Assembly (NCBI RefSeq): GCF_025949665.1
Contig: NZ_JAPDFT010000001.1
Location: forward strand, 868,001 to 932,000
Length of the DNA stretch: 64,000 bases
Origin: Chryseobacterium viscerum
GTDB lineage: Bacteria > Bacteroidota > Bacteroidia > Flavobacteriales > Weeksellaceae
Reading direction: 5' to 3'
Part shown: in pieces, positions 1 to 7,976 of the stretch
How the letters are laid out: each line of letters starts with the position of its first letter
How positions within the stretch are numbered: the stretch's first letter is position 1
Position numbers and translations under genes: made by a program
The notes under the pieces: model-generated
Database searches by the model: none
What the model was told of the DNA's origin: nothing
What the model saw: only the letters and a program-made list of their open reading frames with translations

Positions 1-275
1 ACGAACCTGGATATTACCTTGAAGGACATTATGGAATCCGTCATGAAAACCTGATCGCAGTAAAAGAAGCGGAAAAAACAATTCACGGAACATTCTATGA
101 ATTTGAAACATTGACATTCTGCCCGTTCTTCAAAGATACTGTAGTAAAAGAAATCCTTTCAGAAAGCGAAATCGCATGGTTGAATGGTTACCATAATACG
201 TGTGAAGAAAAGCTTGCTCCTTATCTGGATGGAGAAGTTAAAGAATGGTTCCTGCAATTGGTAAGTCCTCTTTAA
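1..275 (+). CDS. M24-family metallopeptidase (Xaa-Pro aminopeptidase-like), C-terminal part only
   Basis: The gene enters from the left edge, so only about 90 C-terminal residues are visible, reading in frame from base 3 to the TAA at 273-275. The fragment begins EPGYYLEGHYGIRHENL, which is the conserved end of the M24 (pita-bread) fold: the metal-binding Glu region, then the G-x-R-x-E-N block. The tail reads FCPFFKDT and closes with a helical stretch typical of aminopeptidase P. Family knowledge says such enzymes remove an N-terminal residue preceding proline, using two metal ions in the cytoplasm. A hairpin terminator follows about 85 bases later. The N-terminal half lies outside the window, so substrate type cannot be judged. 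Confidence 0.8.
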   Translation, partial: EPGYYLEGHYGIRHENLIAVKEAEKTIHGTFYEFETLTFCPFFKDTVVKEILSESEIAWLNGYHNTCEEKLAPYLDGEVKEWFLQLVSPL

Positions 276-359
276 TAAAATCAATGGGGTAAAGTGGTTG
301 CAAATCATATCTTTAAACCTCAGATTTAAACATTAAACAAAAGAATTGTTAGATAAACC

Positions 360-398
360 AAAGTCCTGTAAGGTATTTCCTGCAGGGCTTTTCTTTTT
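360..398 (+). terminator. Intrinsic terminator after the M24 peptidase gene
   Basis: Arms AAGTCCTGTA (361-370) and TGCAGGGCTT (381-390) pair with two imperfect positions around a 10-base loop. A T-rich run follows (TTCTTTTT). Confidence 0.7.
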
Positions 399-442
399 AT
401 ACAACCGTATTTTTACGGATATAATTCTAGGGATTCTACTGA

Positions 443-472
443 TTGATAAAAACCGGGGCTGATTTATCTTTG
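443..472 (+). promoter_or_regulatory. Bacteroidota-type promoter with no gene directly behind it
   Basis: TTG at 443-445, a 19-base spacer, then TATCTTTG at 465-472. This matches the Bacteroidota consensus (TTG, N19, TAnnTTTG). The predicted transcription start is near 478-480. The next open frame begins only at 918, and a terminator-like hairpin sits at 529-558. Confidence 0.6.
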
Positions 473-477
473 TACCA

Positions 478-558
478 ACAAAACATCATTCATATCTTCA
501 TAAATAACTCAAGTAAATTCAAAACGGTAAATCATCTCGTCCTGAGGTGATTTTTTTT
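478..558 (+). ncRNA. Candidate small RNA, about 80 nt
   Basis: The stretch is bounded by a good promoter (443-472) and an intrinsic terminator. Terminator arms are AAATCATCTC (529-538) and GAGGTGATTT (544-553) with one G-T pair, followed by eight T (551-558). No open frame of useful length lies inside. It could equally be a short leader that is usually terminated before the Crp-type gene at 918, although that gene starts 360 bases later. I do not recognise an RNA family. Confidence 0.4.
529..558 (+). terminator. Intrinsic terminator of the candidate small RNA
   Basis: A 10-bp stem (529-538 with 544-553), a 5-base loop and a run of eight T. Confidence 0.6.
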
Positions 559-622
559 GCTGTTAATTGAAATTTGTCAGATAAGTTCCCACGACACATG
601 CATCCGTTTAAAAAGAGGCTTT

Positions 623-781
623 TCAAAAGTGTCATTCTGAACACAGACTGAAGGTCTGCGAGCGTAGTTCAACAATGTAGTGAAGAATCTCATACTTCTG
701 GTTATTTATGAGATTCTTCCTTCGTCAGAAATCGAAGATTCGACGTAATCAATGACAAAAGCCAAATTATTTCACTTTTGA
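623..781. repeat. Nested inverted-repeat intergenic element, about 160 bp
   Basis: Three nested pairs are visible: TCAAAAGTG (623-631) with CACTTTTGA (773-781), TGTCATT (630-636) with AATGACA (751-757), and a perfect 12-bp pair GAAGAATCTCAT (682-693) with ATGAGATTCTTC (708-719). A small hairpin CAGAC/GTCTG lies between. TGTCATTCTGAAC...GAAGAATCTC strings are familiar as dispersed non-coding repeats of Bacteroidota genomes. The element has no coding capacity and fills most of the gap before the gene at 918. Confidence 0.6.
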
Positions 782-917
782 GATAGTTTCCACCTTTGCT
801 CTCTTGGAATAAAATCCTATAAAAATGAAAACTTTGCGTTGATAAAGAAGTTTACATTCATTTTTTATCCTGATTTTATCTATTTTCGTGATTCATTAAA
901 ACCCCTTATTTTTAAGA

Positions 918-1487
918 ATGATAATACAGGATTATTTTAGAAGCTTTAATCTGTTTTCAGAAGATGAAATTGAAGAATTTCTAAAGTTTTCCGAGTTCAG
1001 ATTCATCAATAAAAATGATTATTTCATACAGGAAGGAGAGCTTTGCAAGGAAGTAGGATTGGTAAAATCCGGTATCTTCCGTTCCTTTTATACTTCAGAT
1101 GAAGGAAAAGATATGACTTATTGCTTTCGGTTTCCCAATCATATGATCGCTGCGTATTCATCATTTATTTCAGGGTGCCCGAGTAAAGAAAGCATGCAGG
1201 CCATTACCAATGCAGAGCTGATTATTCTTAAAAAAGAAGCAGTAGATAAACTGGTGCAGAACAGCCTTAACTGGACAAAGTTTTTAAAGATCATTGCAGA
1301 GCAGGAATATCTTGAACTTGAAACACGGTTTTTTCAGCTTCAGAGAGATAGCGCAGCCCAGCGGTATGAAACATTATTAAAGAATCATCCTGATTATATT
1401 CAAAACATTCCATTGCAGTACCTGGCTTCTTATCTTGGAATTACACAACGTCACTTAAGCCGTATCAGAAAGGAAATTTCTTTTTAG
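918..1487 (+). CDS. Crp/Fnr-family transcriptional regulator
   Basis: A 189-residue protein with an N-terminal cyclic-nucleotide-binding-like beta barrel (about residues 25-115, including the block NKNDYFIQEGELCKEVGLV) and a C-terminal winged helix (about 150-189, with YLASYLGITQRHLSRIRKEI as recognition region). The length fits the short Crp/Fnr proteins common in Flavobacteriia. No Cys cluster for an Fnr iron-sulfur centre is seen, and a conserved cAMP-contact Arg cannot be confirmed by eye, so the effector is unknown. It starts at ATG 918. The gene lies directly before two enzymes on the same strand (gap 53 bases to 1541). In this family the regulator often controls its neighbours; that is inferred here. 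Confidence 0.85.
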   Translation: MIIQDYFRSFNLFSEDEIEEFLKFSEFRFINKNDYFIQEGELCKEVGLVKSGIFRSFYTSDEGKDMTYCFRFPNHMIAAYSSFISGCPSKESMQAITNAELIILKKEAVDKLVQNSLNWTKFLKIIAEQEYLELETRFFQLQRDSAAQRYETLLKNHPDYIQNIPLQYLASYLGITQRHLSRIRKEISF

Positions 1488-1540
1488 ACATTTGTCCTGC
1501 TCGTTGAAACAGGGGCGCTCTATTTTTGTCAAAAAAAATT

Positions 1541-2563
1541 ATGGAGCAAAATATTCTGATTATTGGTGGAAATGGATTGGTAGGAAAGACAATTTCCCGA
1601 ATTCTGAAATCAAGAAATCCTCATTTTACTGTTTTTATAGGGGGAAGAAAAGGTGGGAAAACAGACAAAGATCTAAAGATCGATGTCACAGATCCTTCCT
1701 CTTTTAAAGTGATCTCTGAGAAAAAAATAGATCTCATCATTCTTTCCGTGAATGATAAAGAAGATCATGTACTTCGTTTTGCTATTACTCATCATATAGA
1801 TTATCTGGACATTACAAAACCTACTCCAGCTTTGGTTAAGGCCTACGATATTGCCGGAAAATCAGATGTAAACAGCAGAATTGTCTTCAGTTCAGGCTGG
1901 ATGGGTGGAATTGTACCGGGATTAGTCAACACTCTTTCCCATTCAGATGATATCAAGGAAGTAAAGGTTTTTGTATATTATTCTGTAAAAGACCTGGCAG
2001 GGGAAAGTTCAGCCCATTTTATGGCAGAAAACGTAGCCGTTCCTTTTGTACATTATAAGAATGACAAACCTATTTCCATCAGACATTTTTTGGACACAGA
2101 ATCTTTTAAATTCTCTTTTGGAATAGGAGAGAGAAAGGCTTATAATTTTGATGTGCCGGATCTCTATATTCTTAATAAGGTAGAACGAATTCCCGGAGTA
2201 AGTGTAAAAATGACTTATAACTCGAAATTCATTACCTGGCTGCTGGGATCTTTTCAATACCTGAGAATATTCAATATTTTATCATTAAAAGAAAGAAAAA
2301 TGATTTTTGGATCCAGTGGAAACGGAGATCAGTCTGTGTTTGAAATTGTGGTGAAAGATAAAGAAGGTCAGAAGAAACTAAGCTTACGAAGCATGAAAGG
2401 GCAGGCAGAACTTACTGCTTTATCTGCTGTTTTACATACCGAAGAGCTGCTGAGAAATCCGCATGAAAACAATGTGTATTTCAGCCATCAGCTTCATGAA
2501 CCTTTATCATTAATGACACAGCTTCATACCTATGAAACTATCAATATCAATGTCACACAATGA
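1541..2563 (+). CDS. Saccharopine dehydrogenase-like NAD(P)-binding oxidoreductase
   Basis: The N-terminus has a Rossmann fold: beta strand NILIIGGNGLVGKTI (GxxGxxG type), then a strand ending in GGR and the IDVTD block, as in saccharopine dehydrogenase/reductase relatives. A middle alpha/beta region carries SGWMGGIVPGLVN. The ORF is open from a TTG at 1526, but the ATG at 1541 (MEQNILIIGG) puts the first strand at the right distance from the N-terminus, so I chose 1541 (340 residues). The stop overlaps the next gene's start by 4 bases (ATGA), so the two are translationally coupled. The substrate is unknown; related proteins act on amino-acid derivatives or polyketide-like compounds. Confidence 0.75.
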   Translation: MEQNILIIGGNGLVGKTISRILKSRNPHFTVFIGGRKGGKTDKDLKIDVTDPSSFKVISEKKIDLIILSVNDKEDHVLRFAITHHIDYLDITKPTPALVKAYDIAGKSDVNSRIVFSSGWMGGIVPGLVNTLSHSDDIKEVKVFVYYSVKDLAGESSAHFMAENVAVPFVHYKNDKPISIRHFLDTESFKFSFGIGERKAYNFDVPDLYILNKVERIPGVSVKMTYNSKFITWLLGSFQYLRIFNILSLKERKMIFGSSGNGDQSVFEIVVKDKEGQKKLSLRSMKGQAELTALSAVLHTEELLRNPHENNVYFSHQLHEPLSLMTQLHTYETININVTQ

Positions 2564-3138
2564 AAAAAATAGCGATTATCAATGGACATCCGAATAAAAA
2601 TTCTTTCAACTCTGGGATTGCAGAAGCTTATAAGGCAGGAGCTGTAGAATCAGGAGCTGAAGTAAAGGAAATTGTCATCCGGGATTTAAATTTTAATCCT
2701 AATCTGCAATTTGGATATCAGAAAAGAATGGAGCTTGAACCGGATCTGGTGAAAGCATGGGAAATTATTCAATGGGCAGATCATCTAGTTTGGGTTCATC
2801 CTGTTTGGTGGGGCGGATTTCCGGCTTTGATGAAAGGATTCATAGACCGTCTTTTTTTACCGGGACTGGCCTATAAATACCGAGAGAATTCTGTATGGTG
2901 GGATAAGCTTTTAAAAGGAAAAACAGCACATATAATCACCACATTAGACCAGCCGGGTTGGTATTACCGTTTGTTTTTTGGAAGACCCAGCGTCAATCAG
3001 CTTAAAAAATCTATATTGGAATACTGCGGAGTAAAACCGGTAAAACTGACTTATATCGGAATCATCCGAAATTCTAAAGATGAGCAACGGGTTCAATGGC
3101 TGAGAAAAGTGAAGGAATTGGGAAAGAAACAAAAATAA
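2560..3138 (+). CDS. NAD(P)H-dependent flavodoxin-fold oxidoreductase (quinone reductase type)
   Basis: A 192-residue protein beginning MKKIAIINGHPNKNSFN, the FMN-phosphate loop of the NQO1/MdaB/KefF family. It carries the family hallmark HPVWWGGFPALMKGFIDR (about residues 80-97), where aromatic residues stack on the flavin. These enzymes make two-electron reductions of quinones or nitro compounds in the cytoplasm, using FMN or FAD. It overlaps the upstream reductase by 4 bases and is followed by a strong terminator, so the unit 918-3138 (regulator, dehydrogenase, quinone reductase) looks like a small stress or redox operon. Physiological substrate not deducible. Confidence 0.85.
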   Translation: MKKIAIINGHPNKNSFNSGIAEAYKAGAVESGAEVKEIVIRDLNFNPNLQFGYQKRMELEPDLVKAWEIIQWADHLVWVHPVWWGGFPALMKGFIDRLFLPGLAYKYRENSVWWDKLLKGKTAHIITTLDQPGWYYRLFFGRPSVNQLKKSILEYCGVKPVKLTYIGIIRNSKDEQRVQWLRKVKELGKKQK

Positions 3139-3157
3139 TCCAACAACATATCATGAT

Positions 3158-3205
3158 AACTTTATCTGACAATAGAAATCAATTGTTGTCAGATAAAGTT
3201 TTATT
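3158..3205. terminator. Bidirectional terminator between convergent genes
   Basis: Long arms AACTTTATCTGACAA (from 3158) and TTGTCAGATAAAGTT (ending 3200) around a loop of about 12 bases. There is a T-rich run on the plus side and an A-rich side for the reverse strand. Confidence 0.75.
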
Positions 3206-3213
3206 TTCCCTTT

Positions 3214-3936
3214 TTACAATCCTTTTTTCCCTTCAATCCAGTATGCCTGTGATTTTATACATTTGGGAGAAACACCTCTGGCTTTAAGAAATTTCCTGAT
3301 CAGAGACATTCTTCCTCCGTTTCCGGTGAGGTAGAAAACAGCATCATCATTGTAGATAGTTTCTTTTTCTTCCCTCAAAAAGTCATTCAATGCTTCAATC
3401 ATTCTCATGGTATTGTTTTTAGGGCTGTGATAGCCATACAAATTCAGTTTTTCAAGAGCAGAACATTCTTCCAGTTCATGAAGACAGATGAATAAAGAAC
3501 CATTTTCCTCCACGGCTTTTTTGATCGAAAGAGAACTTCCCAGTGAAGTTTCGTCACCTACAGAAAAATGAATTTTTGCATTGGGAGCAAAGAATTGTTT
3601 TCCTCTTGGCATTAAAAGTTTTATGGAATCTCCGGCAGAAAGCTGGGTTACAAAATGGCTTCCTGCAGCAGATGAATCATGCAGGTGAAATAAAACATCA
3701 AAAGTCCCTGCTTCCTGGTTGAAGTTGAAGGGAGAATAATTCCGGAAATCACGGCCATTGATTCTTATCCCAATTGCATATGCAGGTTCGTAAGAAACAT
3801 CCTGTAAATCTGTTTGAAAACGTATAAGACGAAGGTCATTCGTGATTTTTTCTATATGGATAACCGTACAGTCTTTAAATTTTGAGGACCAGACATTTTC
3901 TACAGTGTCATTGATCCATTTTGGTAAGCTCGGCAT
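3214..3936 (-). CDS. Siderophore-interacting protein (SIP/ViuB-type ferric reductase)
   Basis: A 240-residue protein with an N-terminal FAD-binding barrel containing RDFRNYSPFNF (the RxYT/S-type flavin motif, about residues 63-73) and the block DSSAAGSHFVTQLSAGDSI. A C-terminal NAD(P)H-binding region ends in YWIEGKKGL, close to the family's usual YWR/W-x-G ending. Known members reduce ferric-siderophore complexes in the cytoplasm to release iron. A divergent-like pair with the AraC gene is not present: both genes are on the minus strand, with AraC upstream (4018-4890) and only 81 bases between. An operon or AraC control is therefore likely, a common arrangement for iron-responsive AraC regulators. 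Confidence 0.85.
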   Translation of the reverse strand: MPSLPKWINDTVENVWSSKFKDCTVIHIEKITNDLRLIRFQTDLQDVSYEPAYAIGIRINGRDFRNYSPFNFNQEAGTFDVLFHLHDSSAAGSHFVTQLSAGDSIKLLMPRGKQFFAPNAKIHFSVGDETSLGSSLSIKKAVEENGSLFICLHELEECSALEKLNLYGYHSPKNNTMRMIEALNDFLREEKETIYNDDAVFYLTGNGGRMSLIRKFLKARGVSPKCIKSQAYWIEGKKGL

Positions 3937-4017
3937 AAATCATTTTTATTGCAAAGGACGTTGCAAAATCAGAAAATACCGATAGCTGTTTCGTGGGAAT
4001 AATTGGACTATTCGTGG

Positions 4018-4890
4018 TTAGTGTTTGTTTTTATGCAGGTCCCGGAACTCTGATGGTGATTGGTCTTCCAGCTTAGAGAATAATCGGCTGAAATAAGTGT
4101 GGTCACTATATCCCAATTCATAAGCGATTTCTTTTACACTTAGGTTGGTAAAGACCAGTAATCTTTTAGCTTCAATTAAAATTTCCTGATGAATCCAGTG
4201 TTGTGCAGGCTTCCCGGTTGCTTCCCGGACTGCCTCCGTTAAATATCCTCTTGTAATATTTAAAATCTCTGCATATTCAGATGGACTTTTCGAGGTTTTA
4301 TATTCCTTCCGAACCAAAGTTCTGAATATTCTTGACAGTTGTAAAGCCCGGTTTTCGCTGGAAGCAGGAGATACATTCTTTTGGGAATAGATCATGACAA
4401 ACATTCCCAGAAATGCATTAAGCAGTGATTGTACAACAAGCGACCCTTCTTTGGTGGAAAGCATCTCATTCGTATAAGAGGCATGAAGCATGCTGGCTGT
4501 TGTATTTATTTTTTTGACGAGACTTTTATCCAGAGACAATGGTTGTATTTCCCCCAGAGATTCATCAAAAAAAGAACGTACCATATCAGGGACAAGTTCT
4601 GCTTTAACAGCTACAAACCATCCGCAAACGTCTTTCATTAAAAGGCCCTGATGTACCTGTCCAGGCAATACACAGAAAAGAGTGGAATCTTTTGCTTCAA
4701 TTGTTTTAAAATCTACCATCATTCTTACATGACCGCTTTCCATGCACGTGAAAATGTAATGACTGTCCCGGTGTATTCCTTTGTCCAAAAGAATATCTTC
4801 AGCATCCTGAGTACGCTTATCCATTCTTTTGACATGGAATCTGTGGTGGGAAATACCGTTTAAATCATAAGTCGGAATGGTCTGTTTCAT
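4018..4890 (-). CDS. AraC-family transcriptional regulator
   Basis: A 290-residue protein. The N-terminal cupin-like sensing half contains HVRMMVDF and VLPGQVHQG. The C-terminal two-helix-turn-helix DNA-binding domain (about residues 185-287) contains YAEILNITRGYLTEAVREAT and the signature LSVKEIAYELGYSDHTYFSRLFSK. The ending SPSEFRDLH fits the usual second-helix end. It lies immediately upstream of the siderophore-interacting protein on the same strand, so iron or siderophore control is inferred. A palindromic sequence just upstream of its start (4915-4954) could be its own operator. Confidence 0.88.
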   Translation of the reverse strand: MKQTIPTYDLNGISHHRFHVKRMDKRTQDAEDILLDKGIHRDSHYIFTCMESGHVRMMVDFKTIEAKDSTLFCVLPGQVHQGLLMKDVCGWFVAVKAELVPDMVRSFFDESLGEIQPLSLDKSLVKKINTTASMLHASYTNEMLSTKEGSLVVQSLLNAFLGMFVMIYSQKNVSPASSENRALQLSRIFRTLVRKEYKTSKSPSEYAEILNITRGYLTEAVREATGKPAQHWIHQEILIEAKRLLVFTNLSVKEIAYELGYSDHTYFSRLFSKLEDQSPSEFRDLHKNKH

Positions 4891-4914
4891 CTGTAAACCT
4901 GTTGTGATGAGGAT

Positions 4915-4954
4915 AAATACGTAACCGTAAAATTACGTATTTTCACGGTTTTAC
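4915..4954. promoter_or_regulatory. Overlapping palindromes upstream of the AraC gene, candidate operator
   Basis: AATACGTAA (4916-4924) pairs exactly with TTACGTATT (4933-4941). Interleaved with it, ACCGT (4924-4928) is answered by ACGGT (4945-4949). The site ends 25 bases before the AraC start codon, at the position expected for autoregulation. Confidence 0.4.
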
Positions 4955-5033
4955 ATCTGGAATATTAATCTCAAATTCGCGGTGAATAATGATAATGTTT
5001 TCTTTAGATCAGATTTTATATGAATATACCCCG

Positions 5034-5068
5034 GAATTCGGAACAGAAAGAAAACTGTTCCGGATTTT
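5034..5068 (-). terminator. Hairpin at the end of the LysE-family gene
   Basis: CGGAACAG (5039-5046) and CTGTTCCG (5055-5062) form a perfect 8-bp stem that extends further with AT pairs. It lies just past the stop of the minus-strand gene. The T run is on the plus side, so its action as a terminator for the minus-strand gene is uncertain. Confidence 0.45.
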
Positions 5069-5702
5069 ATTTTGCTTTTGAAAAAGCCATTTTTATAGCC
5101 AGATAAGTCAATACACTGGCCATAAACCATTTCTGAACCTTGATCCAGACCGGATTATTGGAAAAGAACAGGGCAACTCTCGCCGCTGTTAATACAATGA
5201 TAAAGTTAATGCTGAAGCTGATCAGAACCTGAATAACGCCAAGTTCAAGACTCTGCGTGAAGACGGAACCATACTCAGGTTTGATGAACTGAGGAAAGAA
5301 AGACAGATAAAAGACGGCCACTTTCGGATTTAATACATTTGTTAAAAAGCCAATGGTAAAGAGCTTTTTAGGACTGTCATGAGCAGCATTCCTGTCAACA
5401 TCAAAAATATTTCTGCTCTTTGGTTTTATTGCCTGATAGGCCAGATGTAAGAGATAGACAGTTCCCATGGCTTTAAGAACGGTATAAGCCAATGGAACGG
5501 CTAGTAAAACAGCGGTCAGGCCAAAAGATACCATGATAATGTGGAATAAAAATCCACACACCACTCCAGCCAGGGAAATAAACCCGGACTTTTTCCCCTG
5601 TGTTATAGATTTTGAAATCAGGTAAATCATATTAGGACCGGGACTGATAACTAAGATGAGTGCGGCCAGGATGAAAAAAATAAGTTCGTGAAATGGAATC
5701 AT
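5067..5702 (-). CDS. LysE/RhtB-family amino-acid exporter
   Basis: A 211-residue, very hydrophobic protein with about six predicted membrane segments. It carries the family signature ISPGPNMIYLISKSI near the N-terminus (about residues 19-34) and the loop GFLTNVLNPKVAVFYLSFFPQF (about 117-138). Family members export amino acids or homoserine lactones across the inner membrane using the proton gradient. It stands alone: the gene upstream is on the other strand, and a good -7 box is at 5738-5745. The exported compound cannot be told from sequence. Confidence 0.88.
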   Translation of the reverse strand: MIPFHELIFFILAALILVISPGPNMIYLISKSITQGKKSGFISLAGVVCGFLFHIIMVSFGLTAVLLAVPLAYTVLKAMGTVYLLHLAYQAIKPKSRNIFDVDRNAAHDSPKKLFTIGFLTNVLNPKVAVFYLSFFPQFIKPEYGSVFTQSLELGVIQVLISFSINFIIVLTAARVALFFSNNPVWIKVQKWFMASVLTYLAIKMAFSKAK

Positions 5703-5737
5703 TGGTAGTTGTTATTTAAATGCGAATATTTCCGGTA

Positions 5738-5745
5738 CAAAGATA
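5738..5745 (-). promoter_or_regulatory. Candidate -7 box of the LysE-family gene
   Basis: CAAAGATA on the plus strand reads TATCTTTG on the minus strand, a perfect TAnnTTTG box 36 bases before the start codon. A matching TTG at -33 is not clear. Confidence 0.4.
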
Positions 5746-5907
5746 CATACTGTAGCTAATCTGATATGATAAAAAATTGAAGAAATAGTAATTTTCACTC
5801 AATTCAATTTTATTTTCCACTTGAATGTGATTTAAAATAAATACCAGTCTGTTTTTTTTGTAAATTTCAACACATAAAATAATTATCATTCACAAATAAA
5901 TATTATC

Positions 5908-6618
5908 ATGACTACTGAAAACATCTTTGAAGCCATCAGAAAATGGAAAAATCTTATTGATTCTTATAAAAATGGAATTAGCATAAATGGGGCAGAAATT
6001 TTGATATTTTTAAATCAGGGAACTCATTTCAGTGTTTCGGGGGAAGAAATAGAACAATGGAAAAGAAACCTTGGAACGGAAGAACTGAAAAGTATTCATG
6101 CATATGTAGGTATTCATGAGGAACAATTGAAATTTTTCCTGATTGATTCTAAAAGTGATAAGGATGCTGATTTTAGTAACATCATTATTAAAGAATTTTC
6201 AAGCAAATTTACTGAGGAGAAGATGGAGAGCAGCAATGACGAAGAAGTGATCCCGCCTCCAATCACAGCTGAATCGGCCATTAACCGAAATTTCAGATGG
6301 AATATGTTCGGTACTTCATGGATACAGGCTCAGAAAACAGAAGATATTTTTCAGCTGATTTCCATTCCGTTTTCAGATTATGATAAAATGGGAATTACAG
6401 GAGGGCAAACTTGTACCAGTTTTTTTGGACTTACTGATGATCTGGAGAAAAAAGATCCGGATTTTCCTTATCATATCGAAATTATTACCGTGAAAAGCCT
6501 TGCGATTAATCATATGAGTGAGACCGCAGAAAATTATTCTACTCCAAGACCTCCTTTTACCGTTGATACTCTTAATGATTATCAACTTTTGAAGCAGAGC
6601 ACCAGTGTTTTCGTATAA
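5908..6618 (+). CDS. Hypothetical protein at the head of a two-component operon
   Basis: A soluble 236-residue protein with no signal peptide or membrane segment; I do not recognise its family. It has a charged N-terminal helical part (FEAIRKWKNLIDSYKNG), a central acidic linker (ESSNDEEVIPPP, about residues 110-121) and a mixed C-terminal half rich in aromatic residues. It is the first gene of a tight run: its last 14 bases overlap the GTG start of the membrane protein at 6605, which overlaps the kinase, which is followed after 8 bases by the response regulator. A role in signal sensing or in the output of that system is inferred from position only. Confidence 0.65.
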   Translation: MTTENIFEAIRKWKNLIDSYKNGISINGAEILIFLNQGTHFSVSGEEIEQWKRNLGTEELKSIHAYVGIHEEQLKFFLIDSKSDKDADFSNIIIKEFSSKFTEEKMESSNDEEVIPPPITAESAINRNFRWNMFGTSWIQAQKTEDIFQLISIPFSDYDKMGITGGQTCTSFFGLTDDLEKKDPDFPYHIEIITVKSLAINHMSETAENYSTPRPPFTVDTLNDYQLLKQSTSVFV

Positions 6619-7249
6619 CAGTTTATCCCTGTATTTACAAATTATTATTAACCTGGTCTTGTGTACCGGGCTGATTGTATTGGTAAAAGATGGGATAAAA
6701 ACAAAACTTCCTGTGATTGTGCTTCTTTCAGGAGAGTTTATGCTGGAGCTGACGGACTTAACGGACCGGCTGATGAAATTAAATACACTCAATACCTACA
6801 ATTATATACTGAGCCAGTTTTTTGGTTTGATGATCCTTACCGTCATCTACAGCAATTATTATATCCAGCTTTCCCGTGAGTTAAAATGGATGATCTATGG
6901 ATATGCAATATTGGCACTGATGACTAATGTGTTGTATGTGCAAAATGATACACAGGCTACTTTTTATTCCAATATTATTACCAGTATTATTATTTGTAGC
7001 TATGCAGCCTCTTATTTTATGAAGATTATCAGGGAAGGTAGGGCAGATAGGGATATGTTTATCGTGAACATCATTGTTTTCCTGTTTTTTTCTGTTGAAT
7101 GTATCATATCCACTACCTTTAATTTTTTAATCAGCAACCATCTGAGCTGGGTAGCTCCTGTCTGGCTTTTTAGAGGCATTTTGCTATTGTCTTTTTATAT
7201 TGCTTTTATTAATCTGGGATGTGGCGTTGGGAAAATCAGGATCAGATAG
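6605..7249 (+). CDS. Multi-pass membrane protein, possible sensor partner of the kinase
   Basis: A 214-residue protein, almost entirely hydrophobic with about six or seven predicted membrane spans (for example LYLQIIINLVLCTGLIVLV, FGLMILTVIYSNYYI, LLLSFYIAFINLGCGVG). No catalytic motif is seen. The start is a GTG overlapping the preceding gene by 14 bases; a later ATG would remove the first span. Its 3' end overlaps the histidine kinase start by 31 bases. The downstream kinase has a single membrane span and no sensory domain, so this protein could provide the sensing part. That is inference from gene order. Confidence 0.65.
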   Translation: MFSYNSLSLYLQIIINLVLCTGLIVLVKDGIKTKLPVIVLLSGEFMLELTDLTDRLMKLNTLNTYNYILSQFFGLMILTVIYSNYYIQLSRELKWMIYGYAILALMTNVLYVQNDTQATFYSNIITSIIICSYAASYFMKIIREGRADRDMFIVNIIVFLFFSVECIISTTFNFLISNHLSWVAPVWLFRGILLLSFYIAFINLGCGVGKIRIR

Positions 7250-7968
7250 TTCTATGGATATGGATCGGTATTGGACTATTTTTTTTAACAACGTTATTCA
7301 TTACGTTATTGGTCATTAATTATTTGAAAAGTATAAAGAAAAATAAACAGAAAGTCTCTCAGCTGGTCCGGAATACCCAAAAAGAATATTGGGAGAATAC
7401 ATTGCTTTTACAGGAGCAGGACAGGGAACGTCTGGCAGAAGAACTTCATGATAATATTATCTCACAGTTGAATCTCATCCGTTTAAACCTTACGGATAAA
7501 AATCCCGAAGAGCTTAATCGCGATCTGAAAAAATCCATGCAGTTGATAAGGGAATTATCCCATAATCTTACACCGCCGGACCTCGATGAGGTTGAACTGG
7601 CAGATTTGATTGCAGATTATCTTGCACAGGTTAATAAAAATATAGAGGTTATTTTCCGTCATATTACGATAAGAACCCCGATCAGCAGCCCGGTAAAACT
7701 GAACCTTTTCAGAATTGTTCAGGAACTGGTCACCAATATTTTGAAACATGCTGAAGCCACCAGAGTAGATGTGTCGCTGAGAATCTCTCTGAACTATCTG
7801 ATGCTAACGATAGAAGATAACGGACGGGGTTTTATCGTAGAAACGCACTCTGGAGGCATTGGGTTTAGGAATATTCAGTCAAGAGCACAAAAAATTAAAG
7901 CCATTTATAAACTTAAAACACAGCCTGAAAAAGGCACAAAATTCATAGCCTGTATGGCAATACAATAA
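7219..7968 (+). CDS. Sensor histidine kinase, NarL/DesK type (HisKA_3)
   Basis: A 249-residue protein with one N-terminal membrane span (about residues 9-36), a short coiled linker, then the dimerisation/phosphoacceptor block LAEELHDNIISQL with the phosphorylatable His near residue 77. The HATPase_c domain follows: N box ELVTNILKHAEA, G1 box DNGRGF, G2 region SGGIGFRNI, ending in KGTKFIACMAIQ. It autophosphorylates and passes phosphate to a response regulator, almost certainly the one starting 8 bases downstream. It has no periplasmic sensor domain of its own. It overlaps the membrane gene before it by 31 bases. Confidence 0.92.
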   Translation: MWRWENQDQIVLWIWIGIGLFFLTTLFITLLVINYLKSIKKNKQKVSQLVRNTQKEYWENTLLLQEQDRERLAEELHDNIISQLNLIRLNLTDKNPEELNRDLKKSMQLIRELSHNLTPPDLDEVELADLIADYLAQVNKNIEVIFRHITIRTPISSPVKLNLFRIVQELVTNILKHAEATRVDVSLRISLNYLMLTIEDNGRGFIVETHSGGIGFRNIQSRAQKIKAIYKLKTQPEKGTKFIACMAIQ

Positions 7969-7976
7969 AAATAAAC

